Below are positions 55,301 through 64,000 of a stretch of DNA of 64,000 nt, in pieces. The translations under genes and the position numbers were made by a program. Where the stretch lies: the NCBI GenBank assembly GCA_030684395.1, contig JAUXTT010000040.1:96949-160948 (forward strand), in the 5' to 3' direction. Within the stretch, counting starts at the first letter, position 1, and the number at the start of each line of letters is the position of its first letter. The notes below the pieces were generated by a model that did not search any database, was not told the origin of the DNA, and was given only the letters and a program-made list of their open reading frames with translations. The stretch comes from Bacteroidota bacterium (lineage in GTDB: Bacteria; Bacteroidota; Bacteroidia; B-17B0; Aurantibacillaceae).

Positions 55301-58300
55301 TTGAACCTAAGTTTTTAGATTTGGTTTTCGACTTTGTTTCGGCATTTGAACCTTCGTGGGCTGGCTCATTAGTAGCTTACCATCCTGAGTATGCAGATTA
55401 TGAATATTGTGTATTGGTTTCAACAAGCCACGATTTTGATGAGAAACTATTGGGCTTAAATACAATTGCACAAGTAAATACTGCCTTCCCCGGGAAAACA
55501 ATTGTTGATTTTATGACAAGTGGGGGCATATTTACTATGGACCCGTTCTTTAATAATACTATTACAGGTGCTGATGTATATGGAAGTCAAACTGCTGGTT
55601 ACAACGCTTCCCTTTTAAATCAAGCACTTACCAATTATGCAATAAACGGATCGCAAACATTTAGTGCCTGGGAAATTGCATTTCAAATTATAAATTGTCC
55701 TAACTCACAAGGAAGTTCTATTTGCCCCCCTTGCACCTTAGGAGTAAATGTTTTCAATAATGATCAGGAGTGGCAATTATTCCGTTCTACCTATTTAAGT
55801 TTAAAGCAAAAACTAGTTGATAGAAATGCTATTCAATATTCAAATCGCCATGGCGGTTACAATGGTTGTATGAACAACGATAACTTTAATCCATTTCAGA
55901 ATGGTTTCTATAACACTTACACCTATAGCCCGGCATCATTTTATGGTTACCCATTTAACTGGTGGTGGTATGGAGGTTGGTCAATTAATCCTTTTGTTTC
56001 TCAATACTACAACCCGGAGCAGCCTTGTAATTGGGCAAGATACTGGTATTACAAAGATAAAGATCCACGATTCCCTGTAAATAGTCAACTAATTGGTTTA
56101 GCAGCAACAAGCTCAACTCCTGCGAGTTGTTATGACCCTACAACTGGCGAAGAAATGTTGGTGTGCCCTGAACAAAACCAGGCAATTGCTGATGAAAGTG
56201 CAAACCTTGCTGCTATATCATTATATACACAATGTGGTCAGTGTCCTAATGATATGAGTTTCCAAATGCTATTAAAAGGTTTGGCAACGCGTAAATCAAA
56301 TAATATTCAAACTGAAAACGATTTAACAACTGCTACACCTGCCTCTTTAAGTTGTTACCCACCTCCCGGTTCTGTTCACCCTGAGAATACTTCAATTCTT
56401 GAATTAGCTATGTGGGGTGTTCCGGCAACATCTACTATTACCTGGGAATATGATAATTCTGTTTCAACTTCAACTGTTTTAAAAGGTAAGTTTAAGCAAG
56501 GAACAAGAGATTGTGAATTGGTTCTTTCGTTCAGAGACAGAGATTCAATTTATAGCTTTGAGGATATTATTGATATGTGTTGTTTAAAAGCAACCAGTTC
56601 AATTTTAGATCTTGCGAATGTACCTCTTGTAACAAACCACAATTTCACCTTAATTGCAAAAGTGGCAATTAAGTCAGGTGATTATGATTTTAATACCGTT
56701 CCGGGGCAATTAAAAGACCTTCCAATTGAAGGTTATATTTCATGTTTAGAGATTGGAACCTGTGCATTAGATCCAATTTGCCAAAAAAGTACTGAAGCAC
56801 AGGAAATGCAAAACCTTTGGAATGGAATGTTATATTCACAAGATTTGAGTTCATCTGGAGGTCCCCTTATTGTTCCTGTTTTCACGAGTACAGGTATTAC
56901 ACTTTCAAGCCAGCCCTATCTGGCATTTTTAACAGATAACTTAAAGGATAAAATTTATGCGGCATTGTCAGGCGGAGCAGTAGTGGATCCTGCTGCAGTT
57001 TGGTCATGGGATGCAATATCGTTGGATCCAAAACATGTGAACGGATATATTAAAGTGAGCACTCTTGGCCCAAAATGTGAATTTACCTTTGCTATTGATC
57101 CGACTTCTATTTATTCATTCGCAGATATAAAGCAATTAACCAATATCAAACCGGACCCATCCGGTGTTTTTGGAGCATTTATAGCTACAGCTATTGCTCA
57201 GTCGGGTACAAGCCCTGCGCAAAATGTAACCATAACCGGAACCTGTTCTTGTTTATCTTTTGGTCAGTGTTCCACTACAATGCCTGAATCCCTTACAACA
57301 GGCCAATCAGGTAACGATAACAATTCATTAGGGATCTACGACGCGGATTGCCAGTTAACACCCACTATGCAGGCAATATTTAAAGACCTTGGTAAATCAA
57401 TTGCGGTAAAAGGAGTGCAGGAACAAATGGCAATAAAAAACCCGTATGATAATTCGCCATGTTATGCAGTATTTGATATTCCTGTAGGTTTAAGTTTCCC
57501 TGCAACTGATCTTAACAATATAGTAAGTGTAGTGCCTGATATGTCCTACGCAGACGTAAATGGAAACACCAGCCACTTTTTTGCCGATTTCTTATTAAGC
57601 CCTAGTAATGATACATTCAGAATAACAGGATATATTACTTGTGGATACGTAGCATCCTGTCCTAATTGTACAGGCGTTAACCTTGTAGTGAACGGTGATT
57701 TTGAAAACGGGTATGACAAAAATAATCCTGATTTCAATAGTCAATATGATAATAATATCGGATCAACCGTAGGATCAATTGTGCCGGGTGAAATGCTGGT
57801 AACCCAAATGTCAAATGTTCATATCCAAGGTGGTACTTGCGCTGATCATACTGTAACAGGAAACGACATGGCATTAATTGCCAGAAGCGGATATCCTCAG
57901 AAAAACATGTTGTGGTCCAACAGCTATGTGGTGCTTCCTAACAGGGATTATGTTTTTGAAGCATGGTTCAGTTCAAACGGTGATGTTAACTCTATTCCTA
58001 TTGGTGTTGTTTTCGGAGGACGTTCCGGACTTAAAGTAACCACAAACGAAACAGTACCTGTTGGAGCCTGTATCTGGACCAAGTATACTTATACGGTTAA
58101 CTCGGCAAATGAGGCAGTTATCCAGATTCAGTTAGATTGTTTTGCGGCAAATGGTTCCTTTATTTTTGTCGATGATATTTCGTTCAGAGAAGATTGTGAA
58201 ATCCCTCCTCCATGCAACGGATTGGAGTTGGTAAGCAATAGTAATTTTGAACAGGGTTATAATACAACAACACCGGATTTTGCAAGCACTTATATTTATA

Positions 58301-61300
58301 CATCTTCTACGCAACCATTTACTTTCGTGTCGGGTAATTTCAATGTAATGAACTGTGCAACGGTTGAACTTTGTCAGGATCATACCCCTAGTAATACAAA
58401 TAACTTCGCCTTAATTGCAAAAAACGGTTATTCAAAATACTTACACGTATGGAGAAAAACCTTTACGGTAAGCAGCAATACCAATTACGATTTCGAAGCA
58501 TGGTTCAATTCGTTTGATGGAAAAAACCTTCCTTTCGAAATTAGATTTGATGGTAACAATTCTTCTACACCTACCATCAAAAACTACAGTACACCTCAAA
58601 ACGGACTGATGTGTTATTGGGATAAATTTGCCCATCAATGGAATTCGGGAACCAACACTTCTGTAACCATTAGCATTACCTGTGTTTCAACCGAGGGCAA
58701 ATTATTCGGCATCGATGACATCAGCTTTAAAGCACCATGCCCTCCGGTGACATCTTCTATCATGTGCAATGTACCATCTATGCCTCCAATAGAGGTAGAC
58801 CCTAATCCGTGTGCAACACAGTTGATGAACATTGCTTTTGAAAATGCAGAAAGTAAATATGAAGATTACATTAATGATCTTCGCGCCAAGTTCAGGGAGA
58901 ATTACATTCGTCAGTGTTTAAAAGTGCAGGAAAATTTCTTAATGAAATATATTGATGCAGAACATCATTTTACATTGTATTATTATGATCAGGCAGGTAA
59001 CCTGGTAAGAACAATACCACCTCAGGGTGTTGTGAAAATAACTGATCTTGATCCGGCAAATGGCAGAACTCAAAGCGTTGTGGATGCAGAAATGTTACAG
59101 ATTAAACAAGATCGTTTTAATCATACAAGAACTGTTTTTACTAAACATACATATCCTACTACTTACAAATACAATTCATTAAATCAGTTAACGGCACAAA
59201 CAATGCCCGATCACCAAAACATGAATTTGTTTTCTGTGAGCGGATCCAACACCGGTATCCCTTCAGGCTACACCGTTAATAATATCAGTTTCACCAGTTC
59301 TTCAAACGGATCAGCATATACAACCGACAATAGCGGACAAGGGCATATTTTTGTTACAACCAATGGCGGCAACACCTGGTCAGAAATAAATGCTTTAGGT
59401 TTAGGAAAATTAAACGATGTTGTGTTTGATAATTCAAATCCAGCTATTGCTTATGTAGTTGGGGACAATGGTGTTGTTTTAAAAACAACTAACTCGGGAA
59501 CAAACTGGGACATTGTTACCCCTCCGTCTACCGATCATATCTTCAGGATATTTATAGATGCGCCGGGAACTAATTTGTATGCTTATACCAGAAACGGAAA
59601 TATTTTTATCTCAACAGATGGAGCTGTTATCTGGAATCCGGTTTCGTCTACCCTTGCAAGCTTTTTAACAGGCGATGTTATTAATGATATTTCTTTTGAA
59701 GGGAATAATGCTTTGGCCGTTACCCAGTCAGGAAAAATATTTATCACTTCAACTAACCCTTTTGGCTGGGCACAATCATTAAGTTTATCGTCAGTTGATC
59801 AGAACGGTGTTTCATACAGCTCTTCACAATTATACAGTGTTGGTAAAGACGGAACCCTGTTAACAAGCGGAACAGGCGACAACTGGACAGAAGTATTCAA
59901 TAACCTTACAGTTGATCTGAAAGAGGTGTATTTTGTAAATATTAATGAGGGATATGCGCTGGACATAAATGGGAATTTGCTTAAGTCAGCTGATCAGGGA
60001 CTTACCTGGGCTCCTACGCCTGCTATAGCTTTAACAGGTGTGAAAGACATTTACTTTAATTCTCCTGCAGAAGGTTATGTCATTAAAAATGACGGACAGG
60101 TATACAGATATAGTGGAGGTACATGGAACACTTTTGGAGGAGCTTCTTCTGTAAATGCACTTTGTTCTTATGTTTATGGAGCGTTTGGAACCAACGATGT
60201 TGGGTTTATTGGTGGCTCATCAGCAACTATGATGATAAAACCAACGGGCTCTACTTCATGGTCAACAATTACTACAAGTGGCTTATTAGCTACTGATGCA
60301 ATTACAGAATTATATATTAGTAATTATTCTTTAGTGGGAACAGTTGCAACAGGATCCGGTTGGGCAATAGTAAGCAATAAGTTGTATAATTTTACTTTAA
60401 CTAATACAAGTGGTTATGCGGTATCGTTTGTACAGCAAACAAGTGTTACCGGTACAATTGTAGATATGTTCTACGATCCTTCAGGTATCCCAACTATTTA
60501 TGCTGTTAATAGTAACGGAACACTATTCTCTTCTATTACCGGAGGTTTAACATGGACGAGTGAGGTAGTTAGTTCTTTTGGACCTGTTTCCGTTAATTCA
60601 ATGGAGAAAGACCCTTCAGGAAATATTGTAGTAGTTGGAAATGGTGGTGAAATATGGAAGCGTGATTCATTTGGAACCTGGACAACCAAAAAGCAAAACA
60701 TAAAAGTCACTCAACTGAATGGTGCAGAAATTAACGGTGTTAATTATTATGCAGTTTCGGAAGATGGTACTTTACTTACTTCATCTAATAACGGAACTTC
60801 CTGGAAAACAGAAATTACAGCAAGCAATATTAATTTAAATGCTATTTCTGCAAATAACTCCACAGATGTAACCGCAGTTGGAGATGGCGGAAACTGGTTG
60901 TACAAATCAGGATCTAACTGGACTTTAGGAACGGCAATAGCAGGTTATACACTTGATTTAAAGGATGTGGTATATAACTCCGGAACTGCTTATGCGGCGG
61001 GAGAAGATTGCAGTATTTTATCAATAAGTGGAGCTACAGGTTCAGTGGCTCAGGCCGCTTCCGGCTCTGACGATCTTTTAGCTATAGCTTCTTCAAGCAG
61101 CAATAAAATGCTGGCAGTTGGTGAAGCCGGTAAAATATTTTACTTCAACGGAGCTTCATGGAATGCACAAAACGTTATGGTTCCTCCTGTTATTAATGAT
61201 GCTTCTTTTAATGGTAATAACGGATATGCCGTTGGCGAAAACGGAAGCATACTTTCTACTGCCAACGGAGGAAGTACCTGGACAAATGAAGTGTCGGGAA

Positions 61301-64000
61301 CAACATTGGACCTGAATGCAGTTTACACATTTAATGTACCAAACAAAGCAATTGCTGTTGGTAACAATGGAGTCGTTTTGGTTAAAAACGGAGGTGCGTG
61401 GTCTCCATTAGGTTCTATAACAGGAGTAGATTTAAAAGATGTACATTTTGATGCCGCCGAAACTTTCGGTTTGGTTGTTGGAACAGGTGGAGCTCTGTAC
61501 GCACTTGATAATTCACTCGCATCTATAACACCTGTTATGGGAGCCTCATGTTCGGGAAGTATTTACAATGCTGTTCATGTAGTAAATAACAAGCTTGCAT
61601 TTATTGCAGGTAATAATGGATTGTTAATTCGTATTGAGAAGCCGGCAGCTACATTTGTGTTTACCTGTTTAAAAGAAAGTATTACAAGTAATAACTGGCC
61701 TCTTTTCTTAACCGGGACTACACAAAACCTGAATGATATTTATTTTACCGATAATGTTACAGGTTATGCTGTTGGAAATAACAACCTTATTCTCAAAACA
61801 ACCAATGGTGGTGATAGCTGGACTTTAATTAATTCAACGTCATCTGCCGGCAGTAATTTGGTTACTATTGCATCTACAGGTTCATCTACCTATTATGTAG
61901 GAGGTACTTCATCAGCAATTGCATCTATTAATGATATGACAGATGATTGGTCTTCTTTCTTCTATTACGATAAATTAGGTCGTTTGGTGGTTTCACAAAA
62001 CTCCAAGCAATTCGCTAAGAGCCCTTATACATATAGTTATACTTTGTACGATTTCTTAGGACGAATTACAGAAGTTGGCGAAGTTGCTGCATCAGCTAGC
62101 ATTAAAAACCAATATGTAAATAATCAGTTAGATGATAACTTATTTAGCACCTGGTTAAATGCGGGAACACGTACAGAAATTACACGTACTGTGTACGACG
62201 TAGTTTCAAGTGCAATCCCGGGCTTTGTACAGGAAAACTTAAGGACACGTGTGTCAAGTTCTAATTTCAGGAAAACAAATACACTGGGTTATGACAGATC
62301 AACACACTACAGCTATGATATACATGGTAACGTTAAAACACTGATTCAGGAAGAGGTTGCCTTAGCATCACTTAATCAACAATACAAACGTGTGGATTAC
62401 AGTTATGATCTTATTTCTGGAAAAGTAAACACGGTTGTTTTCCAACAAGGAAAAGCTGATCAGTTCATGCACAAATATGAGTACGATGCAGATAACCGTA
62501 TTACCAATGTATTAACTTCATCTGATGGAGTTATATGGGATCAGGACGCAAAATATTTTTACTACAAACACGGGCCATTGGCACGTGCTGAAATAGGTGA
62601 TCTGAAAGTGCAGGGTATGGATTATGCTTATACTTTGCAAGGCTGGATTAAAGGTGTTAACTCTAATATCCTGAAAGCGGATAATGATATTGGAAAAGAC
62701 GGCAAGCCTTTAACCACAGCGCATACCGATTTACATGAATACATGCCAACAGATGAGTTTGGTTATTCCTTAACTTATTTTAAAGGCGATTATACACCAA
62801 TAAATACAGCGGCAGGCTCTAACTACTTCCTTGCAGATGCAAGCAGCAGTGGAATTGAAGCAACACGTAAAGACTTATTCAATGGAAACATCAGTGCAAT
62901 GGTTACTTCTATTAACAAGTTTAAAGATCCGGGCTTCCATGGTGGTTATTCAGAAATGAAAACTTTCGGATACGATCAGTTGAACCGTTTGGTGAATGTA
63001 GTGTTTGATGATAAGTTGGAGACTAACACCGGCGCGGGAGATTATAACTCATTTAAATCCGGAGCCCCGGGAACCGACTATGCAGAAAGTTTTACTTATG
63101 ATGCAAATGGTAATATACAAAATGCAACCCGTAATGCTTACGTAGAAGGTGTAAATAACCAAATGGACAACATGACATACAAGTATGAAACAGTTGCCAA
63201 TGGTTTTGGAAAAAACACGAATAAGTTAAAAGCCGTATTTGACACCGGAGATAATGCTTCAACAACAGCAGCAACCTGGAGCGATATTAAAGGCGGGCAG
63301 GTGTTTGATGTATCAGGAAACCATGCAGGAGATAATTACCAGTACGATGAAATCGGTAACCTGAAACGTGATGCTCAGGAAAAAATCGCTAATATAGAAT
63401 GGACTGTTTACGGTAAAATTGCCAAAGTACAAAGAATAGCGGGAAGTGGTAAAGACGACCTGGAGTTTGAATATGATGCTGCCGGTAACCGGATTAGTAA
63501 AAAGGTAATTAAGCCTTCAGGTGACATTGTTACTACTTATTATGTAAGAGACGCAAGTGGCAATACCATGGCAACTTACGAACATGAAGTGCCTTTGGTA
63601 AACAATCCATCAGCATTTGTATTGAAAGAGCACGATATGTATGGTAGCAGCCGTTTGGGTGTAAAGAATCGTAATATAGATCTTATGGCGACAATAGTAG
63701 CCAATGATGTTTATACCCGTACATTAGGCTCAAAATCTTACGAAGAAAGCAACCATTTGGGTAACGTATTATCAGTAATCAGCGATTCCAGAATCCCAAT
63801 TCCTGATGGTACAAATACCCAAATTACAGCCTTCAAATCGGACGTAATTTCGGCTTCAGATTACTATTCATTCGGTAGTGAAATGATCGGGCGGACTTTT
63901 GCATCTACAAACCGCTATAGGTATGGGTTTAATGGGAAGGAATTGGATCCTGAAACTGAAACCCAGGATTACGGAATGAGGATATATAATCCCGGCTTAG
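52342..64000 (+). CDS. Giant RHS/YD-repeat protein (open at window end)
   Basis: The frame is open from ATG 52342 to the last base, at least 3886 residues; I checked the phase at seven points and found no break. A signal peptide (LFVVLLNLIALTSWAG) comes first. Residues about 330-400 (GYFDGSLRNRQSVTKIKSDD, YYDFQGRQAV) match the DUF6443-type start of Bacteroidota RHS proteins. Two carbohydrate-binding-like units lie at 1776-2132 (NGDFENGYDKNNPDF, SNSNFEQGYNTTTPDF). Residues 2300-3190 are a long YCF48/BNR-type propeller (KTTNSGTNWDIVTPP, SNNGTSWKTEITAS). From 3200 on come YD repeats and the RHS core SDYYSFGSEM, GFNGKELDPETETQDYGMRI, YNPGL. The C-terminal tip, often a toxin, lies outside. Confidence 0.85.
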   Translation, partial: MNLSKKKLINPKQILFVVLLNLIALTSWAGKEKYNSRLNASSITSFPTVVSVVDPQYSVMQSTPGWPALFHNKSVKNRVIFAIDHASTNYIAANYSITLDADITYYSYVGSSFVPTTINKQLTITNYHGASGNWTDKAVLEIAGGHNVQVKINSITPVSGFTTDQLNFYIETELEIERFYHYNPNTAITQGQIFANNAYLATKGELEISWPPVEGAEEYDLEWVYVNDYDNIIGAYKPAGYINLDERLFQFNSTRISTSATFYTFPYVYGHGYILYRVRPVGYTSVDNYKSPIAGKWSMEITSPTTLSSISAGDYYAATISHEDHLNYQATITYAEEGKSKAVVGYFDGSLRNRQSVTKIKSDDNIIVGETYYDFQGRQAVSALPVPANSQKIDFVPYFNQYNNQPYDKSDFDISNGGNCGITAPPMDSTSGASKYYSFQSDFNQNEQAYVPTAKGYPFTVTEYAPDNTGKIRRQGGVGPQFQLGSTHETKYYYGVPEQEEIDRFFATEAGYANRYQKNMVLDANGQLSITYIDGSGKTVATGLTGNSPLTMSTLPSAQQSTLTVDVLNKNNPTDPYDLGQNNVIDQNAGTLKISKEILVAPAQIREFDYSLTMPKFDTSCVITFKDTNDVIVTRTDHICYECVADLTISLTDECNNEFLLGVKDDGTGRAITTTLDKIPGGQSILQNFRDSVPYDAHLSCTEPNITFQKGNLVTSTNSPWVTNDLSGATVQIPSGNYTLTKLVKINEEALQYYTKEYLDSNKNACLQKLSEFIAAEVAATDFSGCGITCQQCLEKLGGYDSLYNIVTNPTCDPCLTQSEYDDLVAECDDFCNEKSVKCENAYQAMIQDMSPMGQYGQVMAGGGTVGGVVQAPQPSTFNPSVFPLSVFNGNNLLPRKNAIQTEYYALLTSSSYTVTVPTWYKYSWSTNWRYPFNPQISTSDPARRFAYLDEDGNIVKIKVTPDGSGGYTPAIIPGTVPELINGAYYIEPKFLDLVFDFVSAFEPSWAGSLVAYHPEYADYEYCVLVSTSHDFDEKLLGLNTIAQVNTAFPGKTIVDFMTSGGIFTMDPFFNNTITGADVYGSQTAGYNASLLNQALTNYAINGSQTFSAWEIAFQIINCPNSQGSSICPPCTLGVNVFNNDQEWQLFRSTYLSLKQKLVDRNAIQYSNRHGGYNGCMNNDNFNPFQNGFYNTYTYSPASFYGYPFNWWWYGGWSINPFVSQYYNPEQPCNWARYWYYKDKDPRFPVNSQLIGLAATSSTPASCYDPTTGEEMLVCPEQNQAIADESANLAAISLYTQCGQCPNDMSFQMLLKGLATRKSNNIQTENDLTTATPASLSCYPPPGSVHPENTSILELAMWGVPATSTITWEYDNSVSTSTVLKGKFKQGTRDCELVLSFRDRDSIYSFEDIIDMCCLKATSSILDLANVPLVTNHNFTLIAKVAIKSGDYDFNTVPGQLKDLPIEGYISCLEIGTCALDPICQKSTEAQEMQNLWNGMLYSQDLSSSGGPLIVPVFTSTGITLSSQPYLAFLTDNLKDKIYAALSGGAVVDPAAVWSWDAISLDPKHVNGYIKVSTLGPKCEFTFAIDPTSIYSFADIKQLTNIKPDPSGVFGAFIATAIAQSGTSPAQNVTITGTCSCLSFGQCSTTMPESLTTGQSGNDNNSLGIYDADCQLTPTMQAIFKDLGKSIAVKGVQEQMAIKNPYDNSPCYAVFDIPVGLSFPATDLNNIVSVVPDMSYADVNGNTSHFFADFLLSPSNDTFRITGYITCGYVASCPNCTGVNLVVNGDFENGYDKNNPDFNSQYDNNIGSTVGSIVPGEMLVTQMSNVHIQGGTCADHTVTGNDMALIARSGYPQKNMLWSNSYVVLPNRDYVFEAWFSSNGDVNSIPIGVVFGGRSGLKVTTNETVPVGACIWTKYTYTVNSANEAVIQIQLDCFAANGSFIFVDDISFREDCEIPPPCNGLELVSNSNFEQGYNTTTPDFASTYIYTSSTQPFTFVSGNFNVMNCATVELCQDHTPSNTNNFALIAKNGYSKYLHVWRKTFTVSSNTNYDFEAWFNSFDGKNLPFEIRFDGNNSSTPTIKNYSTPQNGLMCYWDKFAHQWNSGTNTSVTISITCVSTEGKLFGIDDISFKAPCPPVTSSIMCNVPSMPPIEVDPNPCATQLMNIAFENAESKYEDYINDLRAKFRENYIRQCLKVQENFLMKYIDAEHHFTLYYYDQAGNLVRTIPPQGVVKITDLDPANGRTQSVVDAEMLQIKQDRFNHTRTVFTKHTYPTTYKYNSLNQLTAQTMPDHQNMNLFSVSGSNTGIPSGYTVNNISFTSSSNGSAYTTDNSGQGHIFVTTNGGNTWSEINALGLGKLNDVVFDNSNPAIAYVVGDNGVVLKTTNSGTNWDIVTPPSTDHIFRIFIDAPGTNLYAYTRNGNIFISTDGAVIWNPVSSTLASFLTGDVINDISFEGNNALAVTQSGKIFITSTNPFGWAQSLSLSSVDQNGVSYSSSQLYSVGKDGTLLTSGTGDNWTEVFNNLTVDLKEVYFVNINEGYALDINGNLLKSADQGLTWAPTPAIALTGVKDIYFNSPAEGYVIKNDGQVYRYSGGTWNTFGGASSVNALCSYVYGAFGTNDVGFIGGSSATMMIKPTGSTSWSTITTSGLLATDAITELYISNYSLVGTVATGSGWAIVSNKLYNFTLTNTSGYAVSFVQQTSVTGTIVDMFYDPSGIPTIYAVNSNGTLFSSITGGLTWTSEVVSSFGPVSVNSMEKDPSGNIVVVGNGGEIWKRDSFGTWTTKKQNIKVTQLNGAEINGVNYYAVSEDGTLLTSSNNGTSWKTEITASNINLNAISANNSTDVTAVGDGGNWLYKSGSNWTLGTAIAGYTLDLKDVVYNSGTAYAAGEDCSILSISGATGSVAQAASGSDDLLAIASSSSNKMLAVGEAGKIFYFNGASWNAQNVMVPPVINDASFNGNNGYAVGENGSILSTANGGSTWTNEVSGTTLDLNAVYTFNVPNKAIAVGNNGVVLVKNGGAWSPLGSITGVDLKDVHFDAAETFGLVVGTGGALYALDNSLASITPVMGASCSGSIYNAVHVVNNKLAFIAGNNGLLIRIEKPAATFVFTCLKESITSNNWPLFLTGTTQNLNDIYFTDNVTGYAVGNNNLILKTTNGGDSWTLINSTSSAGSNLVTIASTGSSTYYVGGTSSAIASINDMTDDWSSFFYYDKLGRLVVSQNSKQFAKSPYTYSYTLYDFLGRITEVGEVAASASIKNQYVNNQLDDNLFSTWLNAGTRTEITRTVYDVVSSAIPGFVQENLRTRVSSSNFRKTNTLGYDRSTHYSYDIHGNVKTLIQEEVALASLNQQYKRVDYSYDLISGKVNTVVFQQGKADQFMHKYEYDADNRITNVLTSSDGVIWDQDAKYFYYKHGPLARAEIGDLKVQGMDYAYTLQGWIKGVNSNILKADNDIGKDGKPLTTAHTDLHEYMPTDEFGYSLTYFKGDYTPINTAAGSNYFLADASSSGIEATRKDLFNGNISAMVTSINKFKDPGFHGGYSEMKTFGYDQLNRLVNVVFDDKLETNTGAGDYNSFKSGAPGTDYAESFTYDANGNIQNATRNAYVEGVNNQMDNMTYKYETVANGFGKNTNKLKAVFDTGDNASTTAATWSDIKGGQVFDVSGNHAGDNYQYDEIGNLKRDAQEKIANIEWTVYGKIAKVQRIAGSGKDDLEFEYDAAGNRISKKVIKPSGDIVTTYYVRDASGNTMATYEHEVPLVNNPSAFVLKEHDMYGSSRLGVKNRNIDLMATIVANDVYTRTLGSKSYEESNHLGNVLSVISDSRIPIPDGTNTQITAFKSDVISASDYYSFGSEMIGRTFASTNRYRYGFNGKELDPETETQDYGMRIYNPGL

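Noticed and set aside
52342..64000. Region of small scattered minus-strand and plus-strand frames, as if no large gene were present
   Set aside because: A single plus-strand frame is open throughout and simply has no stop before the window ends; its phase is the same at all sampled points.

Overview
The window comes from a member of the Bacteroidota. The evidence is the S10-spc-alpha ribosomal order, promoter -7 boxes of the TAnnTTTG type, almost no Shine-Dalgarno sites, a type IX secretion (T9SS) sorting domain, and a tmRNA with a GEENSYAMAA-type tag. I cannot name a genus. REGION 1 (1-14.65 kb) is one co-directional housekeeping block: the end of fusA, then rpsJ to rplQ with secY, infA and rpoA. 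It is complete and intact, includes the short genes rpmD and rpmJ, and closes with a clear terminator. REGION 2 (14.65-25 kb) holds a T9SS-exported beta-propeller protein, a RelE/ParE-type toxin-antitoxin pair, two membrane-bound SpoIIE/PP2C phosphatases, a small coiled-coil protein, a MORN-type exported protein and an acyl-CoA thioesterase. The 3' end of rplQ is repeated (63 bp, about 89% identical) at 18.58 kb, so the propeller gene plus toxin-antitoxin pair look like an insertion at the end of the ribosomal operon. REGION 3 (25.0-35.5 kb) is a mobile island in the 3' end of ssrA (tmRNA). A large serine recombinase reads into the tmRNA from the opposite strand. The 8-bp core GTCCACTT recurs at 35492, next to a fragment of a second, related recombinase. 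Both frames cross the core in the same phase, so integration and excision should swap the recombinase C-terminus. The left part of the island is scrap: a serine recombinase without its catalytic end, a restriction-methylase fragment and a tyrosine recombinase without its N-terminus. The right part carries intact defence-like genes: a winged-helix regulator, an AbiEii-like nucleotidyltransferase and a nuclease-like protein in one unit, and a second nuclease-like protein with a metallophosphoesterase in another. REGION 4 (35.5-36.36 kb) is gene-poor debris, including a decayed IS1595/ISXO2-type transposase. REGION 5 (36.36 kb to the window end) is one very long, tightly spaced operon of exported proteins: a repeat adhesin, an OmpH/Skp-like chaperone, a small lipoprotein, an SpvB/TcB-like scaffold, a beta-helix/PKD protein carrying what looks like the scaffold's missing C-terminal end, a small exported protein, and a giant RHS protein of at least 3886 residues that is still open at position 64000. 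The operon reads as a secreted YD/RHS toxin-type machine with its own chaperone; any variable toxin tip of the RHS protein would lie beyond the window.
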